Shown piece by piece: positions 63,455 to 64,000 of a stretch of DNA of 64,000 bases. Source of the stretch: Prevotella sp. (GTDB lineage Bacteria > Bacteroidota > Bacteroidia > Bacteroidales > Bacteroidaceae); assembly GCA_017462915.1 (NCBI GenBank), contig JAFTQG010000012.1, forward strand, positions 25,426-89,425, given 5' to 3'. Under the pieces are notes generated by a model. The model was not told the DNA's origin. It searched no databases and was given only the letters and a program-made list of their open reading frames with translations. Position 1 is the first letter of the stretch. Each line of letters begins with the position of its first letter. The position numbers and the translations under genes were made by a program.

Positions 63455-63541
63455 GCAAAAGGTGACCCTTGACAGGATAAAAGGTCACTTTCGTCAAATA
63501 AAAAGCTCATGAAACTTGGGCAAGAAGGTCACCTTTTGCCC
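63455..63541. repeat. GGTSACC 22-bp-period cluster E
   Basis: GGTGACC (63462), GGTCACT (63484), degenerate GCTCATG (63506) and GGTCACC (63528) hold the 22-bp pitch. The outer units extend to a perfect 14-bp inverted repeat, GGCAAAAGGTGACC and GGTCACCTTTTGCC. Confidence 0.85.
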
Positions 63542-63820
63542 CTTCTTGCCTATAAAACTGCATGAAAGACCGTCATGAATAGCTATATTTATGCATAGGA
63601 GACACCTCATAATATGTCATTCCCGATATTATGATAAATAGCGCATTAGAAAACTTATGCATATTTTTTTACTGATAAGTAGAGGGATGATTATGTAAAA
63701 AATATTACTGTCCGCTAAACATGTAGAACTTCCAGTCTTTATATGATTTAGTGATTGACAAGCCCATTATATTGTCGTTCACTGTCTGCCAAAACCTGAG
63801 ATGGCTTCTTAATAGGACGG
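63542..63820. other. AT-rich gene-free stretch
   Basis: No open frame with protein-like features and no RNA gene is visible here. It separates cluster E from the REP-like element. Confidence 0.5.
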
Positions 63821-63925
63821 TGCGCTCTGAAAGAGCAGCAAGCACAGAGCCCAGGACAGAGCGTAGCGACACCTTGGGTAGTGTTAGGTAACAAAAAAAC
63901 ATATCTGGCGCGCTGAAAGCGCAAA
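63821..63925. repeat. REP-like palindromic element
   Basis: Contains GCTCT-GAA-AGAGC (63824-63836), CCCAGGAC...CACCTTGGG (63850-63878) enclosing GCGTAGCGAC, a GGGTAGTG sequence and GCGC-TGAAA-GCGC (63910-63922). This set of hairpins with a GTAG tetranucleotide resembles the REP elements moved by RAYT (IS200-like) transposases in Bacteroidetes. No transposase is present in the window. Confidence 0.45.
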
Positions 63926-63935
63926 AGCGTTGTAT

Positions 63936-64000
63936 AGTCGTTTGGTTGTTTATCCGTTTGGTTCTTCCTCGCAAAACCGTATAACCTCATAACCACCAAA
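63936..64000. repeat. Octamer array at the window end
   Basis: GTCGTTTG-GTTGTTTA-TCCGTTTG units, then a TTCTTCCTCG centre and AACCGTAT-AACCTCAT-AACCACCA octamers running off the window; same inverted layout as the other arrays. Confidence 0.8.

Overview
The window is chromosomal DNA from a member of the Bacteroidales, most likely Prevotella or a close relative. The evidence is: promoters of the TTTG-N19/20-TAnnTTTG type with no Shine-Dalgarno sites; a BspA-type leucine-rich-repeat protein; several secreted proteins ending in the short C-terminal tail typical of type IX secretion cargo; TonB-dependent receptors; lipoprotein Omp85 (TamL) proteins; and the Bacteroidales trp gene order B-E-G-D-C-F-A. 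No phage, plasmid, complete insertion sequence or CRISPR array is visible.

Layout. 0-5 kb: a BspA-like surface protein, then a thiamin uptake operon (TonB receptor and PnuC-type permease) read leftward behind a TPP riboswitch. 5-12 kb: leftward housekeeping genes (pheS, an ABC-F ATPase with degenerate ATP sites, grpE, dnaJ, folC, an EamA exporter). 12-16.5 kb: rightward lipoprotein, murB, a metallo-beta-lactamase-fold hydrolase, a Cys-rich DUF3795 protein and a DJ-1/PfpI protein. 16.8-19.1 kb: three unfamiliar exported proteins. 19.2-24.3 kb: a probable phosphate-scavenging locus, with a porin divergent from a TonB receptor and an exported acid phosphatase. 25-26 kb: a MATE exporter. 26.4-31 kb: the leftward trp operon. 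31-41 kb: a GNAT acetyltransferase, purA, hisS, an SGNH esterase, a TamL-like protein, aroB, rsmA and a phosphopantetheinyl transferase. 41-50.6 kb: leftward tetR, fabG, an RluA-family enzyme, tamB and tamL. 50.8 kb: an initiator tRNA. 51.5-54.7 kb: a CNNM/CBS membrane protein, ilvA and ridA. 55-63 kb: three large secreted proteins (Ig-like, subtilisin-like, LRR).

Two things stand out. First, the trp operon keeps its promoter, a Trp-codon leader peptide (three Trp codons in a row), the attenuator hairpin and intact trpB, trpD and trpA. Its two remaining gene pairs, however, have each collapsed into one in-frame chimera: the start of TrpE joined to the end of TrpG, and the start of TrpC joined to the end of TrpF. 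Both chimeras lack essential catalytic parts, so de novo tryptophan synthesis should fail while indole-to-tryptophan conversion by TrpAB could remain.

Second, the intergenic spaces hold organised repeat families. One consists of five clusters of four GGT(G/C)ACC palindromes at an exact 22-bp pitch. Another consists of 8-bp-period arrays arranged as inverted repeats (GGTT-type block left, AACC-type block right) that run up to the start codons of murB, the SGNH esterase, tamB, ridA and aroB. In murB the start codon lies inside the last repeat unit.
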